Source: Antedon bifida (taxonomy: Eukaryota; Echinodermata; Crinoidea; Comatulida; Antedonidae). From it: DNA of 64,000 nt. The stretch lies in NCBI GenBank assembly GCA_963402885.1, contig OY727094.1:27468501-27532500 (forward strand), written 5' to 3'. Positions 24,201 to 35,900 of the stretch are shown in pieces; the stretch's first letter is position 1; every line of letters starts with the position of its first letter. The notes below the pieces were generated by a model, which had not been told where the DNA came from, made no database searches, and saw nothing but the letters and a program-made list of their open reading frames with translations. The translations under genes and the position numbers were made by a program.

Positions 24201-27200
24201 ATCACAAGTGGGAACCGACGACCCAACAGTGCTGCAAACACAATTATCGGAAGGAAATTTTCTTATGTTGCGTAGGTTGCGTTACGTTGCGTCACTAGTG
24301 GGAACAAAGCTTACACACATACACACTTTGGGTCGTTCTATCGTGCGAAGTTGACCACGTTTGATCATATTCAAAATAATAATTTGTGATTGAATATTGG
24401 TAAAATATTCACCTGAATTCCTGTAGCATTTTCTACAAGTTGCAGAGCAATATCTTTGCATCCTAAGGCAGCCTCTTCTTCTGGTATGTCACTGTTATTT
24501 TCCCATCCACGGTCCGGAGATTTTGCGTATGCAGCAGCCGGTGTTGCATGAGTCACCCGCGCAGTTGTGACAATCCCAGTCGACTTTCCTAAAACAAACA
24601 GACGTTGCTAACTGGGTGATTGTAAGTCGACCAAATCAGAGTTTACTTAGACTAGGCCTACTATACTGTTACATTCCTGATTTATGGAACCACAGACCAC
24701 CACATTCATTCAATTTTTATTTCGGATAGTACATCCGTATACAAAAACATACACAAACAAATTAACAACTAGAATTTAATTCGTCACTTTGACGAATTAT
24801 AGGTGATCATTTTTATCATTTTACTGAAATTAATTTTTTTTAAACATGCACGTACGTTAACATACGATCGGAAAATGTTGATGTATGCCATCCTATTATA
24901 TGCTTATAGTGCTGAGTTGTGCCTATGCCATATACAATATGTACAGTATATACTGTATATCTATATACAGTGTAGCATAGGTGAAATTACGGGACACACA
25001 TGTTCTAATTTTTTGGCATGATGACGTTATCAAACTAAACTTTAAGATGACAATTTCGAAAGATAATTAATTGAGCAAAAAAATATAAGATTTGGAAAAA
25101 AATTTGGCACGTAGAAGCGCTGTGCGCGCTCTTTGAATTGTGTATAACTTTGACGAAAAATATGAAAAAACTACTTTTTCACTTCAACTGGCCATATGTT
25201 AACGTCACAACATCCGATAGGCTTAATTTTTATATGAATTAATATCTACATTTCATCAGCTTTCATAATAAATTATAATCATCAAGGTAACCTTCAATTC
25301 TGAAGAGCTGTAAGATATTCAAATTTACTGCGAAGGTGAAATTACACGGCCTACGTTATTCAAGTTTTTACGCGTGATGACGTCATTAATATGAAGATAG
25401 TGTCAACTCATGATAAAGATAATTAATTAAGCAAGCACATACTGAAAGTTGTGTGAAATTCGAGCACACATAACCAAGATGCGCTCTGTTGAATGTGATA
25501 ATCTACACAAAAAGATAACAAATCCTAATTTTTAAATTCAAGTGGCCATTTGATGACGTCAAAACATTTTGTACGTAAAATGTGTACATGAATTCATATC
25601 TACAACTCAATGGCTTCCAGAATAAGTTAAAAAAATCGGGGGTCATCTTGCATTCTGAAGAATTATTTTCATTTTAAAAAAGACCTATTTTTCACCATTT
25701 TCAGAACTTTTGTAAAATTAATGTGCGCATTTTGTCATTTTTAACGTGCTCGTATAGCGTTATTTTAAGTCAGAACTGACTCAAATTTGGTGAATGTACT
25801 AAGGATGGTGAGTAGAATGAGATTTGTAAAAAAAATTCATATTTTTTACGCTTTTTAAGTATCGCGCGCGCAAAAACGCATTTTTGCGCAGTAATTTTTT
25901 GAAACACGCAAATGGCCTAATTCATGCTCTAAATTGATCAAAACTTAATTTTGAGCGTTTTAAATTTTTAACGCGCGATATCACGCGCATGAACCTACGT
26001 GCGCGTGCGTTTTTATTGCTAATATTTTTACCCTTGATCTGAAGTTTACGTGTAGTGAATTTCATTAATATGTGATAATGAATTATGGAGATATGATTGA
26101 TAATGATTGCGTAATCACAAGTGGGAACCGACGACCCAACAGTGCTGCAAACACAATTATCGGAAGGAAATTTTCTTATGTTGCGTAGGTTGCGTTACGT
26201 TGCGTCACTAGTGGGAACAAAGCTTACACACATACACACTTTGGGTCGTTCTATCGTGCGAAGTTGACCACGTTTGATCATATTCAAAATAATAATTTGT
26301 GATTGAATATTGGTAAAATATTCACCTGAATTCCTGTAGCATTTTCTACAAGTTGCAGAGCAATATCTTTGCATCCTAAGGCAGCCTCTTCTTCTGGTAT
26401 GTCACTGTTATTTTCCCATCCACGGTCCGGAGATTTTGCGTATGCAGCAGCCGGTGTTGCATGAGTCACCCGCGCAGTTGTGACAATCCCAGTCGACTTT
26501 CCTAAAACAAACAGACGTTGCTAACTGGGTGATTGTAAGTCGACCAAATCAGAGTTTACTTAGACTAGGCCTACTATACTGTTACATTCCTGATTTATGG
26601 AACCACAGACCACCACATTCATTCAATTTTTATTTCGGATAGTACATCCGTATACAAAAACATACACAAACAAATTAACAACTAGAATTTAATTCGTCAC
26701 TTTGACGAATTATAGGTGATCATTTTTATCATTTTACTGAAATTAATTTTTTTTAAACATGCACGTACGTTAACATACGATCGGAAAATGTTGATGTATG
26801 CCATCCTATTATATGCTTATAGTGCTGAGTTGTGCCTATGCCATATACAATATGTACAGTATATACTGTATATCTATATACAGTGTAGCATAGGTGAAAT
26901 TACGGGACACACATGTTCTAATTTTTTGGCATGATGACGTTATCAAACTAAACTTTAAGATGACAATTTCGAAAGATAATTAATTGAGCAAAAAAATATA
27001 AGATTTGGAAAAAAATTTGGCACGTAGAAGCGCTGTGCGCGCTCTTTGAATTGTGTATAACTTTGACGAAAAATATGAAAAAACTACTTTTTCACTTCAA
27101 CTGGCCATATGTTAACGTCACAACATCCGATAGGCTTAATTTTTATATGAATTAATATCTACATTTCATCAGCTTTCATAATAAATTATAATCATCAAGG

Positions 27201-29505
27201 TAACCTTCAATTCTGAAGAGCTGTAAGATATTCAAATTTACTGCGAAGGTGAAATTACACGGCCTACGTTATTCAAGTTTTTACGCGTGATGACGTCATT
27301 AATATGAAGATAGTGTCAACTCATGATAAAGATAATTAATTAAGCAAGCACATACTGAAAGTTGTGTGAAATTCGAGCACACATAACCAAGATGCGCTCT
27401 GTTGAATGTGATAATCTACACAAAAAGATAACAAATCCTAATTTTTAAATTCAAGTGGCCATTTGATGACGTCAAAACATTTTGTACGTAAAATGTGTAC
27501 ATGAATTCATATCTACAACTCAATGGCTTCCAGAATAAGTTAAAAAAATCGGGGGTCATCTTGCATTCTGAAGAATTATTTTCATTTTAAAAAAGACCTA
27601 TTTTTCACCATTTTCAGAACTTTTGTAAAATTAATGTGCGCATTTTGTCATTTTTAACGTGCTCGTATAGCGTTATTTTAAGTCAGAACTGACTCAAATT
27701 TGGTGAATGTACTAAGGATGGTGAGTAGAATGAGATTTGTAAAAAAAATTCATATTTTTTACGCTTTTTAAGTATCGCGCGCGCAAAAACGCATTTTTGC
27801 GCAGTAATTTTTTGAAACACGCAAATGGCCTAATTCATGCTCTAAATTGATCAAAACTTAATTTTGAGCGTTTTAAATTTTTAACGCGCGATATCACGCG
27901 CATGAACCTACGTGCGCGTGCGTTTTTATTTGCTAATATTTTTACCCTTGATCTGAAGTTTACGTGTAGTGAATTTCATTAATATGTGATAATGAATTAT
28001 GGAGATATGATTGATAATGTGATTTCGCAAAATGGCGTATAAATGTCGTCACGGATGAGTGATCACGCTGGAAAGCTTATTAGGATTAAGTTATATTATT
28101 TGAAAGATATTCTGAAATTTTTGTAATCATTGACATTAAACTTTTTGAGATAATTGTTACACAAAATAGTGTACAGAAACAATAAAAAGAAAAAAAAAAA
28201 AAAGAAAAAAAATAATAATAAAGATTTTATACAATAACAATAGGTGATCATTTTATTCTAAATGATCACCTAATAACACCTTCCACAAAAACAACCTATA
28301 ATATATTAATTTGCACAAACTACGTAAGTACGTAATTGAAATTGTAGGCCTATTTGAAATCAATGTGAAATGCAAATTTAACAAACCTGCTCTTTGGCTT
28401 AGATGCAGAATTGAATCCACTGCTGCTGATTCGATTGATGCACAACTTCCAAGTTCCACGTGATCATCCAGGCCTATCACACCTGCTTTCGTTTTTACGC
28501 CGGTTAAAAACGCACTCGCGGTTCCTGCTGAGTCCGGAACTTGCGCGTCCGTGTTGTAAGTCTGTGCAGTAAAATAATTAATTTTCATTAAGGTCGAGTT
28601 AATAAAATTGAAAAACACAATTTGGGAATTTAGATTGATATCTAATGGTAAGTTACTACTACTATCACAGAATGAAGAAGAAATTTAGTGCGCATTGCAT
28701 GGAACACACCACTGTAATTTTATTCATCAACACTTTTGAACCACTGGAAGTATACACACACTTTTAAAAAACAAGATTTTATATTTATTATGTTATTTAA
28801 ATGTTTTAAAATGTTTTTTGGTGCCGTATCTGTGTGTCTGTTACAGCATAGAGGTATACTTCCATAGGCCTACAGCCAGTCCAATTATTTTCTTTACAAA
28901 ACCTCTTGCAGCATAGGTAAACGTATGCGTATATTTCAAAGGTGTCGAAGGTGTATGATGTGTACAAACACAATCATATACCTATATAACTTACCTTACT
29001 TAATGCCACATGAGGAAACGTCTCCCATGATAGTTGGAATTCTTCACCCGTTTTGCCTGCAAGTTGCCCTACAAACATTCTACCTGCCGACACTGTCGGT
29101 ACGCCCATTCCATCTCCAATGAATATTACAGTATTTTTTGCCATTTCTTTATTAAGAATTTGCGCACGTAACGCTTTCTCTAGCTCATCTGCCGCAAAAT
29201 CATTCCAATACTTTGCGTATTCATTAGCTGAGGATAATAATAATATAAAAAAAATTGTAAATTTCGATTAGGCCTAAAAGCCTTAAAGATGTATTGTTCC
29301 CCCAAAAACATGAAAACTAAAGATTATTAAAATCAGACTTTGAATATGCCATTTTGTAGTTTTAACAAACTTAATCACTTCCATAGAAAAAACCCATGAA
29401 AAAATAAAATATTTTATAAAAAATAAATAACTTCAATTTATACTCACTTTGAACGTACTCGAAACAAAGAGACAATAAAACAACTGAATACAAATACCGA
29501 AACAT
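21240..29505 (-). CDS. ALP: Alkaline phosphatase ALP-B, with duplicated exon 4
   Basis: Paralogue of ALP-A with the same nine-exon plan: 29505-29448, 29227-28995, 28561-28387, exon 4 at 26501-26326 or its copy 24588-24413, 23915-23714, 22955-22815, 22619-22428, 22068-21931, 21523-21240. Using one exon 4 gives 532 residues: signal peptide [14 protein letters not shown], Asp58, Ser108 in PDSAGTA, Glu328, Asp333, Asp374-His375, His456 and a C-terminal GPI-type hydrophobic tail. Exon 4 is 176 nt, so splicing in both copies would shift the frame. The last base of exon 6 is A instead of G, which turns the first Gly of EGGRIDH into Ser329 and weakens the donor (AAA|GTAAAT). A MITE abuts the exon 7 donor. 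It is probably expressed as an active or reduced-activity enzyme; the doubled exon could instead be an assembly artefact. Confidence 0.92.
22305..22426 (-). mobile_element. MITE fragment forming part of the ALP-B exon 7 donor
   Basis: Read on the minus strand it begins AAGCCCTGTCTACACTATC and continues to GGGCACATCACAT-type sequence; it is the CTGTCTACAC family with one clear terminus. The terminus starts three bases into the intron: ALP-A and ALP-C have donor GTACGA, ALP-B has GTAAAG. The left end is degraded. Confidence 0.65.
23221..23382. mobile_element. Full-length CTGTCTACAC-family MITE
   Basis: In ALP-B intron 5. Both ends are present (TAAGCATTTTCTACA-ATATC at left, GATAGTGTAGATGGAGCTTT at right) with TA at each edge. 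The interior has a repeated CATATTTGGG/ATATCAC-ACC motif. It is 162 bp and non-coding. The TA target suggests a Tc1/mariner-type activator, which is inference. Confidence 0.7.
24135..24310. mobile_element. MITE with ACGCAACGTAACGCAAC-type inverted ends
   Basis: GCGACGCAACGTAACGCAAC near 24,143-24,162 is mirrored by GTTGCGTTACGTTGCGTCAC near 24,275. The element lies in ALP-B intron 4, and the left breakpoint of the 1.9-kb tandem duplication (24,193) falls inside it, so only its right part is repeated near 26,106-26,223. Confidence 0.55.
24193..28019. repeat. 1.9-kb tandem duplication containing ALP-B exon 4
   Basis: Unit 1 is 24,193-26,105 (1,913 bp) and unit 2 is 26,106-28,019 (1,914 bp). 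The copies appear identical apart from one extra T in unit 2 near 27,930. Each contains a complete exon 4 with acceptor and donor. Each also contains two older, diverged subrepeats of about 355 bp (for example 24,978-25,330 and 25,332-25,690) starting GGTGAAATTAC and sharing GATGACGT and AGATAATTAATT, then a CpG-rich stretch with ACGCGCGATATCACGCGC. Near identity means a very recent duplication or a false duplication from assembling two haplotypes. Confidence 0.95.
29283..29400. mobile_element. Half copy of the TTAA MITE
   Basis: In ALP-B intron 1. TTAAAGATGTATTGTTCCCC and the following CAGACTTTGAATATG match one half of the element at 18,731-19,073; the other terminus is missing. Confidence 0.7.
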
Positions 29506-29588
29506 CTTTATTTCAACACTGGCACTGCGTCCTATCATAAATCTTATATCATAGAACAATAATGAACATTTTACTAGAAATAACACTA

Positions 29589-29595
29589 TTATATA
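29589..29595 (-). promoter_or_regulatory. Candidate TATA box of ALP-B
   Basis: On the minus strand the sequence reads TATATAA, 84 bp before the ATG. The same word stands at the equivalent place before ALP-C (40,193-40,199). A transcription start about 30 bp downstream would leave a 5' leader of about 50 nt. Inference from sequence only. Confidence 0.4.
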
Positions 29596-29614
29596 CCGGT
29601 AACAGTTGATGGCC

Positions 29615-29640
29615 GGTGAAAGGGGGCGTGTTTTCGCTCT
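29615..29640 (-). promoter_or_regulatory. Conserved ALP promoter block, ALP-B
   Basis: TGAAAGGGGGCGTG followed by TTTTCGCTCT lies 110-135 bp before the ATG. It aligns with ALP-C, ALP-A and ALP-D upstream blocks that share the GAGGGC-like core. It lies directly upstream of the candidate TATA box. Confidence 0.45.
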
Positions 29641-30641
29641 GTCTAATATGTTTATTTCAGGAAGTTCGTAATAACAAAACACATATTACACAAGATTAGT
29701 AATTTCTGTCATGAAATAACATTGGAATATTCTTCATTTATTTCCACCTTAGTACGTGCTAACTAAGTCCTGGAATGTATTGCGGTAGACCATACCATTC
29801 CTTCCATTAAAAATAATTTACACAAGTTACCCCGGTGTACTAGTACACACAGCCATTGTCATACACAGCAACTCATAACTGCGCCCTCTGGGAGAACAGT
29901 CTTTGACTGAAGAGGCTACCCAGTATAAAAAAAAAATAAATAAATAGGTCAGCACCTGGAATATTTAATCTATTTAAAGTGAAACTTCACTAAAATTATG
30001 AATATGCGTTATAGTTTCACCATACGTACGTGCTAAATGTTATGTAATGCATTGCGGTGAACCATACAATATAATTTATTCCATTAAAATTAATTTATGT
30101 AAAATGTGGACAGTAGGTCAATAAACTATCTTAAAATGTTTGCTTACACAAATAAAATGTAAATAAAAATAAAAAACAAACAAAAAGAAAAAATGGAATA
30201 GAGAAAAGAAATCTTGAAAATTGTATTTATTCACTATTCAAAACTATTCCACCTCCCCGATTTATTTTATATTTAGGACAGGACCACAATGTAAAACTTG
30301 TTTTTCTTTAACCTGATTGTGTAGTCTGTCTGTAGTCTGTAGATAAATATTTTGTTAAATAATGAAATAAATTTGCACGAAGTCTTGGGCACTAGCTTAA
30401 TTTTGAGTATAGGCTAGGCCTAATAGACATTTTAGAATAATTAATATTTTCTGAGAGTGTCAATTTTAATATCCAACAAAACGAAATTTAATTAATGAAT
30501 ATTTTCTCAATTTCTAATTTTTCTTACGTGTTTAAAATTGGCCTAATGTAGGCTATATGTTTTTATTACAGTATTTCATTTCTTGTCAAATCTTCTGAAT
30601 ATTACATTTTATTTATTAGGCTATATCCCAACTGTGATCCA

Positions 30642-30747
30642 GTCAAGTCGCCCCATCGCAAAGTCGCCCCAAAACAAAGTCTCCCTATCGCAAAATCTAA
30701 CATAGCCTACTTTGTATGGGGTGACTTCGCGATGGGGCGACTTGACT
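30642..30747. mobile_element. 106-bp inverted-repeat MITE
   Basis: AGTCAAGTCGCCCCATCGC at the left is mirrored exactly by GCGATGGGGCGACTTGACT at the right. The interior also has GTCGCCCC- and GGGGTGAC-type complementary words. Non-coding; the family is not known to me. Confidence 0.75.
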
Positions 30748-31923
30748 AGCATCCTTTCAACTTCACCATACATGTATTACAGGATCTTCCAACTAGGCAT
30801 TTATGGGTGTTAAAAATTGGACTGAGATTACATTTTGCGGCATTATAAACTGTGGACTGTTTCCATTCTTCTGGGTGCTGCTGCTCAGCCAGTCAGCAGT
30901 TTAACTTTCAACCGTTTTTCTGTGTGTTTTGAAATACACATTTGTATTGGTAAAACACATCGATCACATGCATAACTGGAATGAATATCGAATCCTGGAA
31001 AAAATATTTGAACTGTATTGAAACCACAAACCACAAAACGGAAAGAGCCACTCTCGTTCCGGGCCATTCAAATCAACAATCAATTCTATCTACCAACACG
31101 TTACTATCCCCCTACTAGTACTGTTTTGCTTTGACTGCAGTGGGCCCCTTTGTAACATATTCAATTCAATAAGTTAATAAAATCCATCCTTACGTGCGTC
31201 ACGCCAAAGATATAAATTACTATTATATATATTAGAGACGTACCACAAGAGAGCTGACCAATGACAAGCGACAGTTATATTAATCATCGCTTGTGATTGG
31301 TCAAATTCCTTACACCATATGAAATTTATCACACAATTACATTCATGGTTTTACTTAATATTTTACTTAAATAAACCCTCGCTGAGTTATGTCTGATTCT
31401 ATTGGTTAATGGTCATTCTGGCTATAATAACTGATAGTTCATTCAGTTTATCAAAGCAGATAATGTCAGAGATGACTAGAACAGTTTCACCGAATACAAC
31501 CAACAAAATTACATTTTATGAGAATGTGTAGGCTTCACTTTTATTTATTGCAGCATTACTTTATTACAAGAGGGTAGTTTTAACAGCTGTAGTACAGTAC
31601 TTAAAGAGGGGATTTTCAGAAATTAACATATAAAATACATTAAAAATACTATATTAAACATAACATTTTGATAAAAGTAAACATTATTGACTTAATACTG
31701 TATATAAAAAAATAGGAAATAACCTTTTACAGATGGCAACATTCATTAAAGTGTTTGATTGCTTATCTCTGAGATAATGTTAACTTGGTTTTGGAATACA
31801 ATATGCAATTAAAAGAACAGAATTTAGCAAAGAATTGGCATTTAAGAAAGTCTACAATTTTTAAAAAACTTGAATTCCATTTTAAGGTAGAACAAAATAT
31901 CGCTACTGTAGGAAAAGAAATAC

Positions 31924-32043
31924 CTTTTTAGTCGCGTGCAACGCGACTCTACAGCTCACTATCTTGGTCGGTCGGTCGGTCGGTTGGTCGGTAAACACTA
32001 ACTCAAATTTGAGCACGCGACTGCAGCCATGTTTATGGCCTTG
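31924..32043 (+). repeat. Dispersed AGTCGCG/CGGT repeat, copy 4
   Basis: Same element as at 20,337 with a longer run of GGTC/GGTT units (TCGGTCGGTCGGTCGGTTGG). The expanded run shows that the CGGT stretch varies as a microsatellite within the family. Confidence 0.78.
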
Positions 32044-32970
32044 TTCATAATGTTATTGAAATGGAGTTTAGTTATAGAATATCTCTAGTAATGTCATGCA
32101 TATATAAAGAAATCTGTTGAGTATTTTAATATGTGACAATTTACTTTTTTTACTTTTTACTTTATCTCTTATTTTTGTTATAGATGGATTGTGATCCCTG
32201 AGCACAATGTGTTTGTTATTGTTTATGGAGATAGGAAAATTATAATCAAAATAAAAAATAGTTGCTTTGTAATTAAATTATATTTTTAAAATACTAATTT
32301 TATGTTAAAAGGCCAAAATATGACCAAAAGTTACCGATCGGGTTATGCATTTGGTAAATACGGGTGAGGTAACTGCCTTGAAAGCTAGACAGCTATAGCA
32401 GCCGTATTTTTTAAAGCTGTTGGGCATCAAACATTGTTATGTATGCCTACCAAAATAATTGATTTTTCACGTTTTATTAACTGATCATTGACTATTAGAG
32501 AGTTTGGTAATTTTCCTTTTACTAAAAATATAATTTCCTTACACAATAACAAACCATCCAGCCAAAAAAAACCAGGAAAAATAGAAACAAATCATGGAAT
32601 GTGTCTGAATGATAATTTCCTTATTGACTACATATTCAGCTCTACACATGATTTTTAGCATTATAATTATAACCACAAAGCTCCATGGGTCAATAACACT
32701 TCATTTGCTTTGTTTTTAGTTTCAGCATTAGAGTAAGACATATTTGGATTGTAACCTTTTGTTGGGAGTTAGTTAAGTTGAGAATAAACCAGAGATATCA
32801 AAATATACTATTTGCTTAGGCTTACGCACATTTATATCAATGTTGAATAATGAATATAATCAGTGTTGTTTTATATTTGTGGGCTTTATTATACTACTAG
32901 GCCAGGTGCTAATAACCACTAAATAATAGTAGGCTACTAAGATAGACATGTTTGATAATGTACAGTCGAA

Positions 32971-35900
32971 TCATTTGGTGCTACCGCCAACGATCTCGCA
33001 ATGTTCTTTATTATAACCAACGCATGAGGCGTATTGCATTACGTGCATGATGTAGTTTTGTTCATGGACGCCGTGGAATAAGTGAGCCATTGGTCCGCTG
33101 GCGTAGATTACAACATCTTCACCACCATGCGTTGCATCGTCAAGTGGAACTAATGCGTCTAGCACGTAGTCTTTGTCCTCTGTAAACAAAATTAATAACA
33201 GTTTGGTTATAGGCCTACTGTACAAGCAACATGAGCTAAATCCAGGCCACGCGGATTCATACATTTCGCATAAGGGTCGTGTGGTGGATCTAGGCCTGCT
33301 ATGTTAGTATCCTTATAAAACTCGTCAGACAATTACATCATCATACAATTTACAATTCAAACTAATATTTAGAATTATAGTATTAATTCAATACGCCTAC
33401 TTTTCTTTTAAGAAATATAAGAACTATAAATAAAATTGTTTTACCTGTATCAATTCTAGTGTTATCTGGCCGGTGACCATACTTTTTGTACGATTCAGAT
33501 ACTTTCTCGCCACCTGGTCCATTTGCATACGCTAATGTGGTGTGTGGTAAGTCATCAGATACGTCGTTGTCGTCAATGTTGTTACCTAAATGAGGAAAAA
33601 CACATTATTATAGTTTAAAATCATTCAAAAAGACATTCAACTCTGACCCACTGAAAACGACGAAAAGTAACAAAAACGGGTAAACATTAGATGATGCAGA
33701 TGTAATAAAGTGGTTGATTCGTACCTAGAATTGGATGTCCTCTGTCGGGGTAATCACCGCCGAATGATAACGTGTGGCTGTGATCTGCCGTCACTATAAT
33801 CAATGTGTCCTCTTCACTTGTCATCTCTTTCGCCTTAGCAACAGCCAAATGGAATTGATTCAGTTCATTCAATGCATTATACGCCTCTCCTCCATGATGA
33901 GCATGGTCGATTCGACCACCTGAAATATCCAATATTTAAATCATAAATTAAACATTTCAAAGAATATTGAGGCCTATTAATTTGACTATTGCAATTGTAA
34001 AGTATAACCAATAAATGATTTGAATAATAGCCCTAATAACTGTCAATAAAAAAAAATTAGTAAAAGTATAATGAACAATTTCTCTTTGATTCTGATATTT
34101 TTGTTTTCTAATATCAGTATTTAAGAAAAGTATTATCAAAATGCATTTCGAAAAAAGCAAATGTAAAAATTGTATTTTCTCTGTGTACTTTTGAGTATTT
34201 CATATTGTTACTTTTCAACAGAGGTATTATCTCTGGAAATAAGAGACAATAATGTTTACCTTCAACCATGAGAAAATATCCCTTTTCATTCTTTTTCAAT
34301 ATCTCAATCGCTTTTTCTGTCATCTCTTCTAACGATGGGTCACCGTCGTCTGAAGTGTCTCTCTCTGATTCAAAATTCATATGTGTACGGTCGAATAGTC
34401 CTATAAAAAGCAAAGGAAAGATTTAGTGTAAATCATCACAAATAATAACATAACTCAAAAGTAAGGCCCCACATCTCCCTTTTACGGCACATCTCCCTCA
34501 ATTAGGATCATGTATATTGTTCCATTTCATTTATTGACAAAATTATACGCCACGGTTTCTACTACAAAAGGAACTATGCAAGGTTTAGGTGAATGATTTA
34601 GTTCACTTTTGTACCTTTGTATTTTTTCCTTGTTTTTTAGACGAACAAATGAAATGAAACAATTTGTTATTTTCCAAAATACACGTATGTTTGTATTTTA
34701 TAGTATGTTTTGTCAAACGATCGATAGACCTACTTGGAGATAAATTACTGTAATCAAAATTTCAACATCAACATTCTTGTTACAAAATATATATTATTTC
34801 CATAATAACTACATTTCAATAAACATCTTCTAAACTTCTTTTCCTAAAGCGTATACGTTTGGGTTCTATATCAGTGTCAAGGTGTTTTTAGTCTATTTTG
34901 TATAACAATTATTTTGGGTATGTATGCGCATTTTTCATTATTGCAAAAATATAGCTACCTTAACATTAATGTTTAATTTATCATGATTGTATTATTAATG
35001 TAAGTCGTAAACAAATCATCAAATCATAATAAATACTCTTACCAAGCAAATAGTCTATCTTGTCAGTATCAATATCGTCAAATTGGCCTTTATTATAAAC
35101 ATAACGTGTAGTTTCTTCTGGTCGTAGTGCTACCCATTCGTCGATGAGATTTCGGTTGTCGGTTCTATATCCAAAACGCCCACTGCTTTGAGGATCGCGT
35201 GTTGATGTTGGCGTTAATTCACGTCGGCCGCCTCCCAAAACAACCTAATGGTACAATGGAATACAGTAAGTGTCATATTTTAGGATATATTCTTGTATCT
35301 TCAAGAATATAAACGTTATCATGTGTGTAGATTAGAAAACGCCAGCTAATGTACTAACAACCGGTAATGTTGAATACTCCAACGCTAATGTAGTAAACGT
35401 CCAGCTTATAAGAAACACCAGCAGCTTATGTATTAAGGCAAAAATCAAACTCAGCTAATTTACCACGGTCATCAACAGATGTAGTAACATCCACTCCTCG
35501 TATAGCGGCAAAAGATAATAAAATATTCACCTGAATCTCTGTAGCATCTTCCACAAGTTGCAGAGCAATATCTTTGCAGCCTAAGGCAGCCTCTGCATCC
35601 GGTATATCGCTGTTATTTTCCCAGTTACGATCTGGACATTTTGCGTATGCAGCAGCCGGTGTACCATGAGTCACACGCGTAGTTGTAACGATCCCAGTCG
35701 ACTTTCCTACAAATATATGCACAGATTAAAACGTATTTATTATTGATTGAACACCTTGAATTCCTACAAACCAAAATATAATATTTATGATTATTTTACT
35801 TCTAAAAAAAATCTACTTTGTACATGCACACAGTATGTAAACTTAGACGAACCTGCTCTTTGGCTTAGATGGAGAATTGAATCCACTGCTGCTGATTCGG

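Larger units (their letters stand above)
29436..29826 (-). repeat. ALP-B exon 1 plus promoter block duplicated at ALP-C
   Basis: This block (exon 1, 5' flank and GTACGTGCTAACTAAGTCC region) is closely matched by 40,034-40,440 around ALP-C exon 1. Weaker similarity continues upstream (about 30,930-31,190 against 41,100-41,340, both with CACAAAACGGAAAG and AAGTTAATAAAAT). A degenerate second copy of GTACGTGCTAA through TTCCATTAAAA lies at about 30,027-30,110. ALP-B and ALP-C therefore arose by a segmental duplication that included at least 1.7 kb of 5' DNA. Confidence 0.85.
29506..32970. other. Intergenic stretch between ALP-B and ALP-C
   Basis: No gene is recognised in these 3.5 kb. The part nearest ALP-B is its promoter and duplicated 5' flank. 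Beyond this lie a 106-bp inverted-repeat element (30,642-30,747), an AGTCGCG repeat (31,924-32,043) and AT-rich DNA next to the 3' end of ALP-C. Confidence 0.7.

Noticed and set aside
24413-26501. Both copies of ALP-B exon 4 used in one transcript
   Set aside because: The exon is 176 nt, so joining both would break the frame and disrupt the enzyme; only one copy can be used in a normal mRNA.
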